Below, piece after piece: positions 1-11,727 of a DNA stretch of 64,000 nt (its first letter is position 1; the number at the start of each line of letters is the position of its first letter). Where the stretch lies: assembly GCA_022457155.1 (NCBI GenBank), contig JAJGOT010000211.1, positions 803,501-867,500 on the forward strand, in the 5' to 3' direction. The DNA comes from Cladopsammia gracilis (Eukaryota; Cnidaria; Anthozoa; Scleractinia; Dendrophylliidae). The translations under genes were made by a program, and so were the position numbers. The notes under the pieces are model-generated. The model worked only from the letters and a program-made list of their open reading frames with translations. It was not told the DNA's origin and ran no database searches.

Positions 1-788
1 GCGGCGAAATCGCTGATCAGACCTGGGTCGTACATCCCCACAATCGATGAGATAGCGTATGGTGTCCAGGCGGCAAGGAAACCCGCTGTTATGGCAACAG
101 CTATCCATGCCATTTTGCTCTCTGCTGCAATGGTGTCTTGGGTGACATGGCCGTTCTCTCCCCAGATTTGCCTTACTTGCTTGGTCAACCCACTCACAGC
201 TTTGTACGACTTGTAGAAGCAGAAGATAATCGCAGTTACTGGCAGTACAAAGCAGGCACAAATCAAGCACAAGGCATATGACACAGCATCTACCTCTCTT
301 GACCTCCAGTCTATACAGCAGCTCGTTCCGACCCCCTCTTGCACGTAGCTCGACCAGCCAAGGACGGGCATAAGGCTCCAGAAGAATGAGTAACACCATA
401 GCACAATGGAGAGGAGCAAAGCTTTTCTTTTACTGAATTGAGCTTCGACACCGTTGTAAAGCTTACGGAGTGTTACGTAACGTTCGTACGCGACTCCAGC
501 TAAATTCATCATAGACCCAAGCCCAAAAAAGGTGGTGAGGAAACCATAAGCGGTGCAGCCAGCCTCTCCGAACACCCATTCACCCCGAACGTTGGACACA
601 ACTACAAAAGGAAGCGCTACTATTGAGTACATAAAGTCACCAATCGAAATGTTGATGATGAAGATGTTGGGTGCATCTAAGAGCTTAGGATGTGTGAAGT
701 ACACGAGGCAAACGAGAAAGTTGAGGACTATCCCGCAGCTCCCGATTATGGACGACAGAGCTGCGAAAGCTTTAAAGATAATTTTCAT
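1..788 (-). CDS. Opsin copy 1 (cnidarian-type rhodopsin-family GPCR), partial at C-terminus
   Basis: Light-sensing seven-helix receptor that should bind retinal through a Schiff base. The reading frame is open for 262 codons without a stop and runs off the window just before helix 7, so the retinal lysine and tail are not visible. Visible motifs are the ASN of helix 1, Asp in helix 2 (bovine D83), ERY after helix 3, and the ECL2 motif with Glu at the bovine-181 position followed by the disulfide Cys. Position 113 is Tyr, as in most opsins that use Glu181 as counterion. It differs from copies 2 and 3 by Gly at bovine 121 and a second Cys after Cys187. The start is the ATG at 786-788: an in-frame TGA lies 9 bases upstream, and a polypyrimidine tract with CAG (805-807 complement) suggests an intron in the 5'UTR. 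The subgroup is not certain; an anthozoan-specific opsin is likely. Confidence 0.88.
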   Translation of the reverse strand, partial: MKIIFKAFAALSSIIGSCGIVLNFLVCLVYFTHPKLLDAPNIFIINISIGDFMYSIVALPFVVVSNVRGEWVFGEAGCTAYGFLTTFFGLGSMMNLAGVAYERYVTLRKLYNGVEAQFSKRKALLLSIVLWCYSFFWSLMPVLGWSSYVQEGVGTSCCIDWRSREVDAVSYALCLICACFVLPVTAIIFCFYKSYKAVSGLTKQVRQIWGENGHVTQDTIAAESKMAWIAVAITAGFLAAWTPYAISSIVGMYDPGLISDFA

Positions 789-830
789 CTTAAGTCTTCA
801 TTACCTGAAAAAAAAAGGAAAGTGAAAGTT
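789..830 (-). promoter_or_regulatory. Putative 3' splice site in the opsin 5'UTR (copy 1; same in copies 2 and 3)
   Basis: On the minus strand a run of T and C ends in CAG (complement of 805-807), followed 16 bases later by the opsin ATG. The same arrangement occurs before copy 2 (about 21539-21570) and copy 3 (about 38242-38275), each with an in-frame stop between acceptor and ATG. It suggests a non-coding first exon whose position is not visible. Confidence 0.5.
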
Positions 831-2538
831 ATAAAGTGAAAGTTAGCTGGGCATACGCGTAATTTGGGTTTACCACACGTAGTATCCGGATTGTTAAATA
901 AATACTGTATATACACTAATGATTATATTCATCTTAAGTTTATTTATTCACCTTCATGTTCTAGTAGAGAAAGTCAAAGGCTCCTAAGAGCCAATCCGTG
1001 AATAAGAAACGCTGACGCGTAACGCAATATTGCGGTAAGCTTATGTTTTCACACTGACTCGGTTCAATATTTTTTTTAAAATTAAACCTAATGATTTCTG
1101 ACAAACGCAAAAAGAAAAATACGGTACATCACTTACATAATGTCCAGTTTGAGGAAGAAAGAAAAAAAAAGAGGCGGCAGGAGCGAGGCTCGAATCTGGG
1201 AACTTTCAGCTGTAAGTCCGCGCTTTATACCACTCGGCCACCGTGATCACTGGCTTGGAACAGGATAAATTTAATTACTTAAGGGTTCATACGCATCAAA
1301 ACGTGTGTCTCGGTTGAAAAATCCTTTTAGATCGATTTTATCGTTGCATTAAAGACTCGAAATACGAAACATCTTGAAGCTTATTGTTATTTATATTCGT
1401 TTACAACAATTTAGTTATTGTTATCGCTGAATTCACGTTATTCTTGTTATAAAACGTATTCGTAACAAACATTACGTCACAAAGTTACAGCTGATGGAAG
1501 GAGCGAGTGAGCGAGCGAGTGACTCATTTGCATATCTGTCTTCGTTGCCGATAACCCGTTCATTACGCATGCGCGTATTCACGGGTTAAAAAACGGTTTG
1601 TTATTCAAACAAGAGGCTACACTTAGCCTATACTCATGCGCATGAGACTGTAAGACGCGTTGATTGACGTTACCAATTTTTTGTGCTCGCTTTTAATATT
1701 TAATTTATTGATTCCCGATCAAATCCACACTCGTCTATTACTTTCCAAGTCGTGAATTATTTCTGTTACATTTGAAAAGACTACTTGAAAAAATAGGCAG
1801 TCGCGGACATGCTGTGAAAAGAAAATTGATAATCAATATAAAGACTTAGTTTTCCTGTGTTACTAAATCGCATGCAACCGGTGTAAAATGGATTATTCCT
1901 GAAAAAATCCTCCCACCCCCCGACGGATGCAATATTTTTTGCCCCTCCCCGCCCGGATTTCCCGACCGGGCCGACCAACCCTCGCACCTCGATTTTTAAC
2001 CCAGATGCCCCCTCCTGCCCAGATTGCCATTACCTTTTTGTAGGCCCTAAATAAACAGGAAATCACATTCAGGAGATCCGGGATTTTTTTAAAGTTTTCA
2101 AATCTTTGGTGAGAATTGCTATGAATTGGTCAAACATTTTGTAAATAAACGTTGCGTGACGCATTCACTAAAATCTCTCCATGATTTTAAAACCAAATCG
2201 AAATGAAATGTTTCCATAACTTAAAGCTGGTTCTTTAAAAAATGCTTTGATTTTGTCACCTATAATAAGTTTTTTTCCAGGCTTCACAGTTTCTTCAAAG
2301 TGTTGTCCCAAATACACAATTTTGCTTTATGCAAATTTTATGTCAAATGTAATTTGATAACAAGCTGTTTTTATATGACCACTGAATCCAAAATAAATTT
2401 TCTATAAAAGGTCGAAACTTTGGAATGAAACTCATATTTCCTTGAATGAAAATGTCTTTCCTTTGATTAAAAGAGTCAAACACCTTTCAGAATTCAGTGA
2501 TTTTCTGCTTCTGGAAGTCTTGGCGATTTGTTGTATCC
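831..2538. other. Opsin upstream flank, unit 1: non-coding, tRNA-like repeat at about 1130-1270
   Basis: There is no credible coding sequence. Around 1130-1270 the minus strand has a tRNA-like split promoter: TGGCCGAGTGGT as an A box and AGATTCGAGCC as a B box. The same segment, diverged, is at 21880-22000 and 49020-49150, so it is a tRNA-derived dispersed repeat. A short CA/GAG repeat at 1500-1530 and a GC-rich pyrimidine stretch at 1905-1985 follow. Unit 2 carries the same DNA at 21570-23400. Confidence 0.5.
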
Positions 2539-3032
2539 TAATAGAGGAGTTCATGCTCTAAGTTGCATCATGGGTAATCAGAGCAAGATGGCGGGAAATT
2601 CAAAGATTTGTATTGGAATTCAAAGCCATCTTATTCTTCCTGAATTCATATATTTGACACTTTCTCTTTGAAAAGTGTAACTTATGAATTCAAAGACACA
2701 ATAATCTGAATCTGGAGTGCATAATAGTCCAAGATCAGTTTTTAGAAAACCTCAATTTTCCCATACATTTTCTGTAATTTTCATACTGTCGAATTGCAGA
2801 AAATGTATGGAGAAATCAAGGTTTTCTAAAAACTGATCACGGACTTCTTTGCACTCCAGATTTAGTGTATTGTTTCTTTGAATTCGTAAGTTACACTTTT
2901 CAAAGAGAAAGTGTCAAATAGATGAATTCAGGAAAAATTAGCTGGCTTTGAATTCCAATACAAATCTTTGAATTTCCCACCATGTTGCCCTGATTACCCA
3001 TGATGCAACTTAGAGCGTGAACTCCTCTATTA
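2539..3032. mobile_element. Fold-back MITE with arms of about 230 bp
   Basis: The left half (from TAATAGAGGAGTTC at 2539) and the right half (ending GAACTCCTCTATTA at 3032) are near-perfect inverted copies, with a short spacer near 2775-2800, so a single strand folds into one long hairpin. No coding capacity. Unit 2 keeps only the start of the left arm (from 23396); there the DNA is deleted from inside the arm to the equivalent of 4493. Confidence 0.8.
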
Positions 3033-5092
3033 CTGCGCGGAACCGACTAGCGTCTTCGAAAATATAATAAACATCACAAAATAATTCAATTCAGCAATCT
3101 ATTTTTATTGTGCTTTCTAAAATTGCCGTCTTTTCCTGTGTAATAGAATGTCAATCTTATCCGGAAAATGATTCGCGTAATGCTTTCGCTAATAAAAAAA
3201 CAGTTCTGAATGGTTAAAGGTACAGAAATGAAATGCTGGCGGCGTTTGAATCATGAGTTCGGATAGCTCATGGTCTTCAAACAAACACTTCGATTCACAG
3301 CTCGGTTTTTCACTAAAACCTTTTTCCAAACCACGAAAACACCTAAAATAATCTTTGAAAACAATACATGGCCACATTTGGTGAAAGCTGTGCTTGATAA
3401 AGCAGTAAAAAGAACGAGAAAGCTCCGTTTACCTTTCCCACGGATCCAAAGCGCGCACGTACAAACAGAACTGTGTTGACAATCGAGTCGCCTAATCCGA
3501 AGCTATCAGAACTGTCTCATCGTACAGCAATCGGGTGAACTCGGCATAACTTCGCACTACGAAAAGTCGGACTTACTTACACAGGTAACAACATAGTGGT
3601 TACTAGTAACCTAGTAACATAGTGGTTACTAGTAACCTAGTAACCACAAAAAGCAATAAAGTCAGTACAAATCGACATTAACATGACACGCATTCCACAG
3701 TCGATAATCCACTGAAGTCTAGTCCCGAAGTTCCGTCTCGAAGCCCCGTCCCGAAGTCCAATTTTTTTGATTAAATCTGATGGGCTGAAGTACGACGCTG
3801 TGTTGTCGTGTGTTTCTATTGTTCTTTCTTGAAAAAAGTCTTGAAATTACTTACCACGGGCAGCGAGGACTGCTCCGATACAGACATTGTAAAGAATCGG
3901 CAGTAAAAAAGGGAATAAATTGACAATATGTTTATCAGTGCGAGAGATCGATGTTTGTAATTTTTGCCTCGGAAGAACTCTGATTAAAAATAGCTCTTAG
4001 TTTTTTCAGAATCGCGACAAATTCGGCCTCAAATTGTATGCTGTGTATAAAAGCAACGTTTACCTCGATGTATACACCAATAAGACCAAATGACGGAAAA
4101 TGTTTGTCATGCGCATGCGTATCAAGCATTTGTCTTATATTTCAATGTACCATAAGAAAAGAAGCAATTTATATTTTAATAATTTAAACAAGATAAGAAG
4201 ACGTCCGACACAGAGAAGAGTTACTCCTTTCATTGAGTAGGGTTGTAGGAGACGCTGTCGTGACGTTTCAGTAACGATGTTTTACCGGAAGTGAGAGTAG
4301 CCGGACGTCACTAAACAGGAAGTGTAAAGAGCAAAGCTGTGAACCGGAAATGCACAATTTAAAATATGCGTGAATAAATTTGCATGCAAAATCGTGACCC
4401 AAAAAAATAAGAAGAAGAAGAAAAAGAAAAACGGAGGGCATTTTATAACTTATGCCGCTACGCGCACGAGTAAAAAGTTACCATAAGATAAGGAAATGAA
4501 AAACAAATTAAGTAACGCTCCACATAAGAACTACAGTAAACTTCATTGTTCCGCGGCGTTGGCTCTTTCTCACATAGAATGTCTTTAATTTCAAGAATAG
4601 GGGAGGAGCTAATGGTTTATAATTATATTTCAGTATAAAAATAAAGAAAATCCATTTGCGTCAGATAACGTTTAGGAAGTGTTCGTGCTTAACCAATCAG
4701 AATAGCAGAAGACAATAGCTAATAATTTTGCTTCTTTGATGAAGTTCCTCAAATACAATTTCTTTAAATATTTGCATGTTTTGCAATTGGGTCTTAAATT
4801 ACATGAACCCTTTAAAAAATCAAACAAAATGCACCTTGAAACCTTACACTAGTTGTAACAATGAAAAAAGTTGACATTCCATCGTGCATTGCTGTTCAGC
4901 GCTATCCTTCTTATTCGGATCATTACTTAAAAACATAATAAAATCGAAAAAAAAATACTGAATAAATGAATAAACTCTTGTGTATTTCATTTAATTCAAG
5001 ATGGTGCCGAGCTGAAAATAAGTAACTGAACAATGAAAAAAACTGACAAAAGCTGCCTTCTTCTTCTTATCTCGCATTTCAGTGTCTTTTTA
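3033..5092. other. Non-coding DNA with a two-copy 27-bp repeat and a partial ETS/NRF1 repeat
   Basis: No gene was recognised. At 3590-3650 a segment with GTGGTTACTAGTAACC is present twice in direct order. At 4190-4445 lies a partial copy of the ETS-site-rich dispersed repeat described at 11315, with its GGAAGT motifs and the TTTGCATGCAAA palindrome. Most of this stretch is missing from units 2 and 3. Confidence 0.4.
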
Positions 5093-5540
5093 AAAGACCC
5101 AGTATTGTCCATTATGCATTGCGAGCTGCGAGCATCGGCGGCCATTTTCTTGATGTTGAAAAATCCAGTAGGTCTTATAGCTCTTTGTAATCCGTTTACA
5201 TCGGCCATGTCGGTCGTTAAACGTTTATTAGAGTACCTTATTTATCAGGCAATACTTAAGAACGTAATTTAATATAAAACGTTTGAACAGAACAAAGGCA
5301 CGAGACGATATAATTCCTTTCCACGCGATAGAATGTTTGAAGCGAGAAAAGCAAAACCCCGGAAAACAATAGAAACCTCGCTCCCACGCAAACCAAAACA
5401 AAAAGTGAGGAGCGTGAAGCATAATGGACAATACCGCTGGTAGCCTCCTGCGCAGACGTCCTTGGGGCTCGTCGCGCAATCTTTCATTGCGTGACGAGCC
5501 CTAAGGACGTCTGCGTAGGAGGCTATACCGCTGGGTCTTT
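5093..5540. mobile_element. TIR element, about 450 bp (units 1 and 2 only)
   Basis: The ends are inverted: AAAGACCCAGTATTGTCC on the left, GGACAATACCGCTGGGTCTTT (split by three bases) on the right. Near the right end a nested hairpin (5441-5525) pairs TAGCCTCCTGCGCAGACGTC with its complement. Unit 2 carries the same element at 24703-25150. Unit 3 at about 39190 reads through the target without it, so the ends are supported by an empty site. Confidence 0.75.
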
Positions 5541-5629
5541 AATGTTAGTTTAGCACTTCTTTCTCACCAATGTTGATTAAAAATTATGGAAATGAAAAAT
5601 AATTTTCCTTGAAGTACAATCGTTACAAT

Positions 5630-5813
5630 AGACAAATTCAGCTAACGTATTGTTGTACCCAATTCAAACCTTCTGGGAACGGGATCCTTTGTTCACAGTA
5701 TTTCCATATAAAATCCATGTCAATGCTTCATTGATATGGAAATATGACGAACAAAGAGTTCTTATCCCAAAAGGTTTGAATTGGGTACAACAATGCGTTA
5801 GCCGAATTTGTCT
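5630..5813. mobile_element. MITE with AT flanking duplication
   Basis: TIR starting AGACAAATTC, with arms of about 60 bp. The right arm ends GAATTTGTCT. It is flanked on both sides by AT. Unit 2 has it at 25239-25422. Unit 3 at 39281-39292 shows the uninterrupted target with a single AT, so the insertion predates the unit 1/2 split but is absent from unit 3. Confidence 0.82.
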
Positions 5814-7840
5814 ATTAATGTAACTAGGAATAACGCCTGGAAAACAAGTTTAAGCCTTCGTGTTGCCGTGGCATTGCTGTAGCAACTGATCAAGAGCTAT
5901 TAAGGCCCCATATGCTGGGGAGGGGGAAGTAAATCAAAAATCAACTTTGTCACGACCATTATATCCTTATAATATTTAAAAGGAATTCAAACCAAAAACT
6001 ATTCATATTTAGTGTCATTTAGAATTAAGTTTTCCTAAGTAAATACCTCGTAGATGTGAAATCCTTGTTAAAACGTATGTTTATTCAGACTTGTTTAAAA
6101 AACACTTTTCGTTATTACTTTTAGATCAAGAGTTTCCGATCGTTATTGCTTTTCGACATTGGAAAAGAAAGCTGTTTAAACATTAGTCTCCTCAACTTTT
6201 CGTTCATAATCAACTCATTGTAAACATGACTTAAAATCAGGAAATTAGTTATAATTACTTTAGTACAACGCAATATTCTGGAAAGATTTAGATGTTTTCA
6301 GCTGCATTGAATATTCTTTCCAAGAACTTATTTTTAATAATGGTCATCTTAGTTATTTACTCTGCTGTAAACTTAATTTTAGTTGAAAGGCTCACCGAAC
6401 TTTGTTTGATCTGTATTAGCATATCGATAGCATATATAAGCAAGCTTGTACAGTGTACAACTTTGAATTACCTCAGAATTACCTCAGAATTACCTCGGAA
6501 TTACCTCCGAATTACCGCCGAATTGTCCCAACATGTCTGAGTTACCCATGAGTGTTATAGTGTATACGTGTGAAGACCACGAATAAACCTTGAAGAGTTC
6601 CAGTTCTGTTCCACCGTTTTCTGCTTCGCTTACGGACGAGTTACAACGACCGTGTACCACTTGCATTTTGTGACGAGTGCCACGCTGCTAAGCTGTGTGC
6701 TCACCGAGCTTTTCCCCCGCCAAATATCACAGTTCAACCGACGTTCAATCGTTTTTCCAGTCCGGCGCATCGACGCGCGTTATCAAGATTTATCTCTGCA
6801 GAACACGCTTAAAACCTATCGTTACAGTGCTGACTATCGTTACAACTTTTAAGGCATGACAGGCAAAACAGTAATAAAGCAAATTATTTGCATACAGCAG
6901 AATATCTTATCAATATATTTTTCGTTCACTGGACGTTTTGGTAATGCAATTTGGCTGATACAATTTAAAGGAAACCTTTATCCAAAGATCACAATACCAA
7001 AAGGATACTCTACTTAAGAACTGAGCACCTCCAAAAACCATATCCTATCCCGCGGCACATACCTTTGTAGCCTAAATATGGGCGTACACATGTATACCTT
7101 TGGAAACCCCACTGTAAAAATCATTAATAATTCATAAGGGTACTAACAAATAGACATGAGCCATTCCAATCACATGGTTAAACCTGTATATCAGTCCAGA
7201 TACAACCACTAGTGAGTTGTATCTGGAATGTGAATTTCTGACAAGTTGTTTCACTACATTCGCGCCCGTGTTGCATCGGCCTATACATTCACTCGCCGGC
7301 GCCTCGTGATTGTATAGGCCGATACAACACTCCCGCTCATGTAGTAAACATTACATAAAAATCAACTGAGTTGATGAATTATTAAACAGTAGAATTGACT
7401 TTTGATACAAACACCTGCTCAGCTAATTAGTATTCATACTCATTGTTTCATTTCACAAGTTAAGTACGATAAAATATGAGCGGGAGATCTGTGAACGCCC
7501 ATCCGCTCATATTTTATCTACTACCTAAATACAGGCTTCCCACACAATTAATTCAGTCTTACACTGCATACAGAAATTATAAAAGCCAGCGGAGTAGGAA
7601 TTAGAAGAAATATCAAATACATAATATCTATCCACAGTATTTAAAACAAACTGCATTTCTATTTATGATCTCCGCGGTTTTTAAACATAAAAATAAATGC
7701 TTAACAGTTCTATGAAACCAAAAATGCACATGAATAAATAAAGCTAGTGTTTTTTTTTTCTCTCGGCAATTTAAGAAATGACAGGATTTTCTTTTTCTCG
7801 ATTATTTTAAGATATAACAGTGCTAAATTCTAGTTGCCGT
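5814..7840. other. Non-coding DNA with three hairpins shared by the units
   Basis: No gene was recognised. Hairpins are at 7196-7230 (AGATACAACCACTAGTGAGTTGTATCT), at 7254-7345 (arms around GGCCTATACA) and at 7468-7518 (GATAAAATATGAGCGG and its complement). All three recur in unit 2. In unit 3 the third is split by the insertion at about 42405-42945. At 6470-6510 the words AGAATTACCTC repeat four times. Confidence 0.5.
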
Positions 7841-8402
7841 GTAGGAGTTTAATTTTGCGGAAGTTAATTTTTGCGGATTTCCTTCGATCCGCAAAAAAAA
7901 AAAAAACTCCCGCACAATTTTCCACGATTTTCCAAATATACTCCCGTACAAAAAATTACTTGTTTTAATGGTGTATATCGGCTTAGAGAAACTTTTTATT
8001 AAACAGTGAACATATTGCTCTCATAACTCCGAGGCGACCGGCACAACAGTCATCTGTATTCCTGATTCAATTCCAAACACGTCCTCAAAAGAACCAGAGG
8101 CTGTTATCATAATTCTACGTTTTTACAAGAACGTACAATAATTCACTCACTAGTTTTCTCGTTAATTGTTTATGTTCAAGTTGGGGCTAGAACAGCAACC
8201 ATATAAACTGTGGGAACTATAGAAACCTCCGGTCAGGGAGTAAAATTGCAATTTAATACCGATGCCTTGACCAGAAATCCGCAAACATTTCCTCCCAGCA
8301 GAAATTTTAGCTGTCTTGATCCGCAAAAATTTCCTCCCGCAAAACAAATTCAGTCGGCAATCCGTACAATTTTCCTCCCGCAAAAATGTCCTCGTACGCG
8401 AT
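7841..8402. mobile_element. TIR element with GCGGGAG-type ends, present in all units
   Basis: The left end (GTAGGAGTTTAATTTTGCGG, continuing with TTTTTGCGGA) and the right end (TCCGCAAAA ... CTCGTACGC) are diverged inverted copies. Inside, the motif TCCTCCCGCAAAA repeats several times. Unit 2 (26685-27245) and unit 3 (43247-43795) carry it with small indels, so it predates the duplications. No coding capacity. Confidence 0.6.
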
Positions 8403-9013
8403 ATACGTGCAGTACTTATTGAAAAAGAAAAGAACGACAGGGCGGCGATTAATTAATAATTTGTCAAGCAATTTCAATGATTGATAATTATAACTACATC
8501 AAACACGATGCAACAACTGACCAAATGCGAAAGCTAACAAAACTAAAAATTAAAGAAATTAGCCATTGATAAGTTGTCAACTTACTCTTGGTGTTCGAAG
8601 ATCTCCTCAAGTTTCATCAACCATCACTGATGTATAATGATTCCATTTCTATTTCGAGACACAAATAACATTACCCCTTACATTTCATGGAGTCGGTATA
8701 AATCCTTGTTGACAACACACCAACCGGCTGTACAAAACAATACTAACGTAATTAAAAAGAATGGATCTAGATCTAACGTTGTTTAGGCCCAGGAAGCAGC
8801 TGCTGTCATGATGGTTTCCATCTACGTAAGCAGTATAAACTAAGCCTGTAAAAGAATTGAACCCTTTCGCAATCACTACTAGCTATATATTGTAAAACAA
8901 ACGCAAAGCAGGATGAAACAGGTTTTTCTGGCTTTGAGAGCAACACCAGGGATAGGATGTTACAGAGAATGCAAACGACTTAGCAAAATTTCCGAGTTAT
9001 GGGGAAAAGAACA
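8403..9013. other. Non-coding flank left of the pogo-like element
   Basis: No gene seen. The last 100 bases, around the words TTTTTCTGGCTTTGAGAGCA, are conserved in units 2 and 3. They also occur, diverged, in a distant copy at about 61920-62045 outside the array. Confidence 0.5.
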
Positions 9014-9025
9014 CAGTGGAACCCG

Positions 9026-9560
9026 CTTTACGGATATCCCGTTAATACAGACACCCCGTTAATACGGACACCCCGTCAATACGGACACCCCGTTAATACA
9101 GACATCCCGTTAATACGGCAGATATCCCGTTAATACGGGCATCCCGCAGTAATACAGACACCCCGTTAATACGGCGGATGTCCCGTTAAAACGGACATCC
9201 TGTTAATACGGACACCCCGTTAATACGGACATCCCGTTAATACGGCGGATATCCCGTTAATACGGACATCCCGCAGTAATACAGACACCCCATTAATATG
9301 GCGGACATCCCGTTAATACGGCGGACATCCCGTTAATACGCACACCCCGTTAATACAGACACTCCATTAATATGGCGGACATCCCGTTAATACGGACATC
9401 CCGTTAATACGGCGGACATCCCGTTAATACGGACACCCCGTTAATATGGCGGATATTCCGTTGATACGGCGGCCATCCCGTTAATACGGACACCTCGTTA
9501 ATACGGCGGATATCCCGTTAATACGGACACCCCGCCGATAGCGGACATCCTGTTAATACG
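9026..9560. repeat. Minisatellite of 17-20 bp (CCCGTTAATACGGACAY), left block
   Basis: About thirty tandem words CCCGTTAATACGGACAC or ACAT alternate with a longer form that inserts GCG before GACAT. Copies vary by point changes (AATACAG, AATATGG). Non-coding. The corresponding block in unit 2 (30162-30510) is shorter, so the array has changed in copy number since duplication. Confidence 0.92.
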
Positions 9561-10248
9561 CATACCAAAAAATTGCCCCCTGAAAGGAGACATTTGCTCG
9601 GGCGTGCGCGTTACTAAAATGAACTTATAATAGATATGAACTGTGTAGCGCCAATCGTATGAAATGAATATGTTTAATAAAAATGTTATTAAAGCGCTTT
9701 TAAAACTAAAAATGAACTATTGCCCATGCGCAGTTGAGCTCGAACGGCCTGGGTGCTAGTCCGCTCAAGTCACCAATAGAAGCCAAAATCTTCCCAGTCG
9801 AAGCATATTGCACTGAAAAAACGGCAAAATGACGGGATTTTTTTCGCTTCAACTAAATCATATTTCCCACGTAAATGTTCACTAGATCCCAGTCTCTTCA
9901 AAACCGAGTGTGGATGTTGACATTACGCCTATTAAAATTAGTTATACCGCTGAAAGCGATGCCCGCGCGGTTGAACTCCATACGAACCTTTAAGTGACGT
10001 TGGTCACTTCACGGTCAAAATGACGGGACTTGTTTTTTAAGTTATTAAAATATTTTAACGTTTGCACATAGAATAACAACCAAATTACTGGAATCCGAGT
10101 GTGGATTTCCGAAAAGTAATTGATAAATGGGCGAAATTTTGATTTCCCCTCCAAAAAATGGCGTTTTCGCTGTGATTTTAAGGGTCAAATTGGGGGTCTG
10201 GGGACGAGTTAAAAAATTAGAGGCAAATGTCATCCAATTTTTGCCATG

Positions 10249-10812
10249 CACCCCGTTAATACAGACACCTCGTTAATACGGCGGACATCCCGTTAATACG
10301 GACACCCCGTTAATACAGACACCCCGTTAATACGGACACCCCATTAATACAGACACCCCGTTAATTCGGACACCCCGTTAATACGAACATCCCGTTAATA
10401 TAGATACCCCGTTAATACGGCGGACATCCCGTTAATACAGACACCCCGTTAATACGGCGGACATCCCGTTAATACAGACACCCCGTTAATACGGCGGATA
10501 TCCCGTTAATACGGCGAACATCCCGTTAATACGGACACCCCGTTAATACGGCGGACACCCCGTTAATACGTCGGACATCCCGTTAATACGGACATCCCGT
10601 TAATACAGACACTCCGTTAATACGGCGGACATCCCGTTAATACGGACACCCCGTTAATACGTCGGACATCCCGTTAATACGGACATCCCGTTAATACGTC
10701 GGACATCCCGTTAATACGGACACCCCGTTAATACGTCGGACATCCCGTTAATACGGACATCCCGTTAATACAGATACCCGGTTAATACGGCGGACATCCC
10801 GTTAATACGGAC
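10249..10812. repeat. Minisatellite of 17-20 bp, right block
   Basis: Same word family as the left block, separated from it by about 690 bp of non-repetitive DNA. It has a local higher-order pattern in which a TCGGACATCC unit alternates with plain units. Unit 2 has the matching block at 31193-31582. Confidence 0.92.
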
Positions 10813-11314
10813 TGGTCGAACACCCATAGCTGATTTTCTTTAAAATTTACTCGATTAATACGGACAACGGACAGTTATTCCCGTTCCGATCAAAAAGGTC
10901 TGTCTCCCTGATTGGCTAATTCTAAGTGATAACAATGTTCTAAAATGCGTTAAGTCAGTCAGCTACACATATTCATGTACTATCAGTTTAGTTGAAAGAA
11001 AATTACTAACGTTGGTGTAATCGTAATTTGTTAGTGTCTTAGTGGGGTAATTATACGAGCGGATGCGGTAATAGAGCAGTTTTCAATTGAGTGTGAAAAA
11101 CCAAAACCAAAGTAATTACTCTGACCAATCACAGCAGCCGTAAACAATCCAATGAACCAATCAGAGCTCGAAGCAATTACGTGTCGGCGGCGCCTAGCAC
11201 GCGGGGAAAACGCGACATGATTGGTTTTGGTTTTACTTCTGATTGGTCGATTGTGTAATAGGCCTTATTCCATGACGATAACCGCCATGTCACCTGGCAA
11301 CATTATGATGCAAA

Positions 11315-11727
11315 CAAGAGGCTGCAAAGAGCCTTTACTCATGCGCATGCGTAAGAAAATTTTATGATATATTTTAAACATGATAAGAAGATGTCCGACA
11401 TGGAGAAGAGTTACTCCTTTTATTCAGTCATCGTTCCTGCAAACCACGTTGTTTACTATTGAATGTTGTGGACATGAAGACTGTACCACAATGAAGCCAG
11501 TGATTCTTCTAAGTCTTATATATACCAAACGTGAACATAGTAATGTATGTAGGGTTGTAGGAGATTCTGTCGTGACACCTAAGTAACGCTCTTTTACCGG
11601 AAGTGAGAATAGCCGGAAGTTACTAAACAGGAAGTGTAAATGGCAAAAACGTCAACCGGAAGTGCACAATTCAAAATATGCGTGCATAAATTTGCATGCA
11701 AAATCGTGACACAAAAAATAAAAATAA
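11315..11727 (+). repeat. ETS/NRF1-site dispersed repeat, copy a
   Basis: About 410 bp. It starts CAAGAGGCT, followed by a TGCGCATGCG palindrome (NRF1-like), a TATATATA stretch, then CCGGAAGTG, CCGGAAGT, CAGGAAGTG and CCGGAAGTG within about 80 bp (ETS-family core GGAAGT), and a TTTGCATGCAAA palindrome at the end. Copy b follows directly. No open frame is conserved between copies. Confidence 0.8.

Noticed and set aside
553..825. Plus-strand frames opposite the opsins (also near 21303 and 38006)
   Set aside because: They are antisense shadows of the opsin coding strand and share its conservation only because the opsin is conserved.
9026..10812. Regular repeats resembling a CRISPR array
   Set aside because: Repeats directly abut without unique spacers, period is 17-20 bp, and the DNA is animal.
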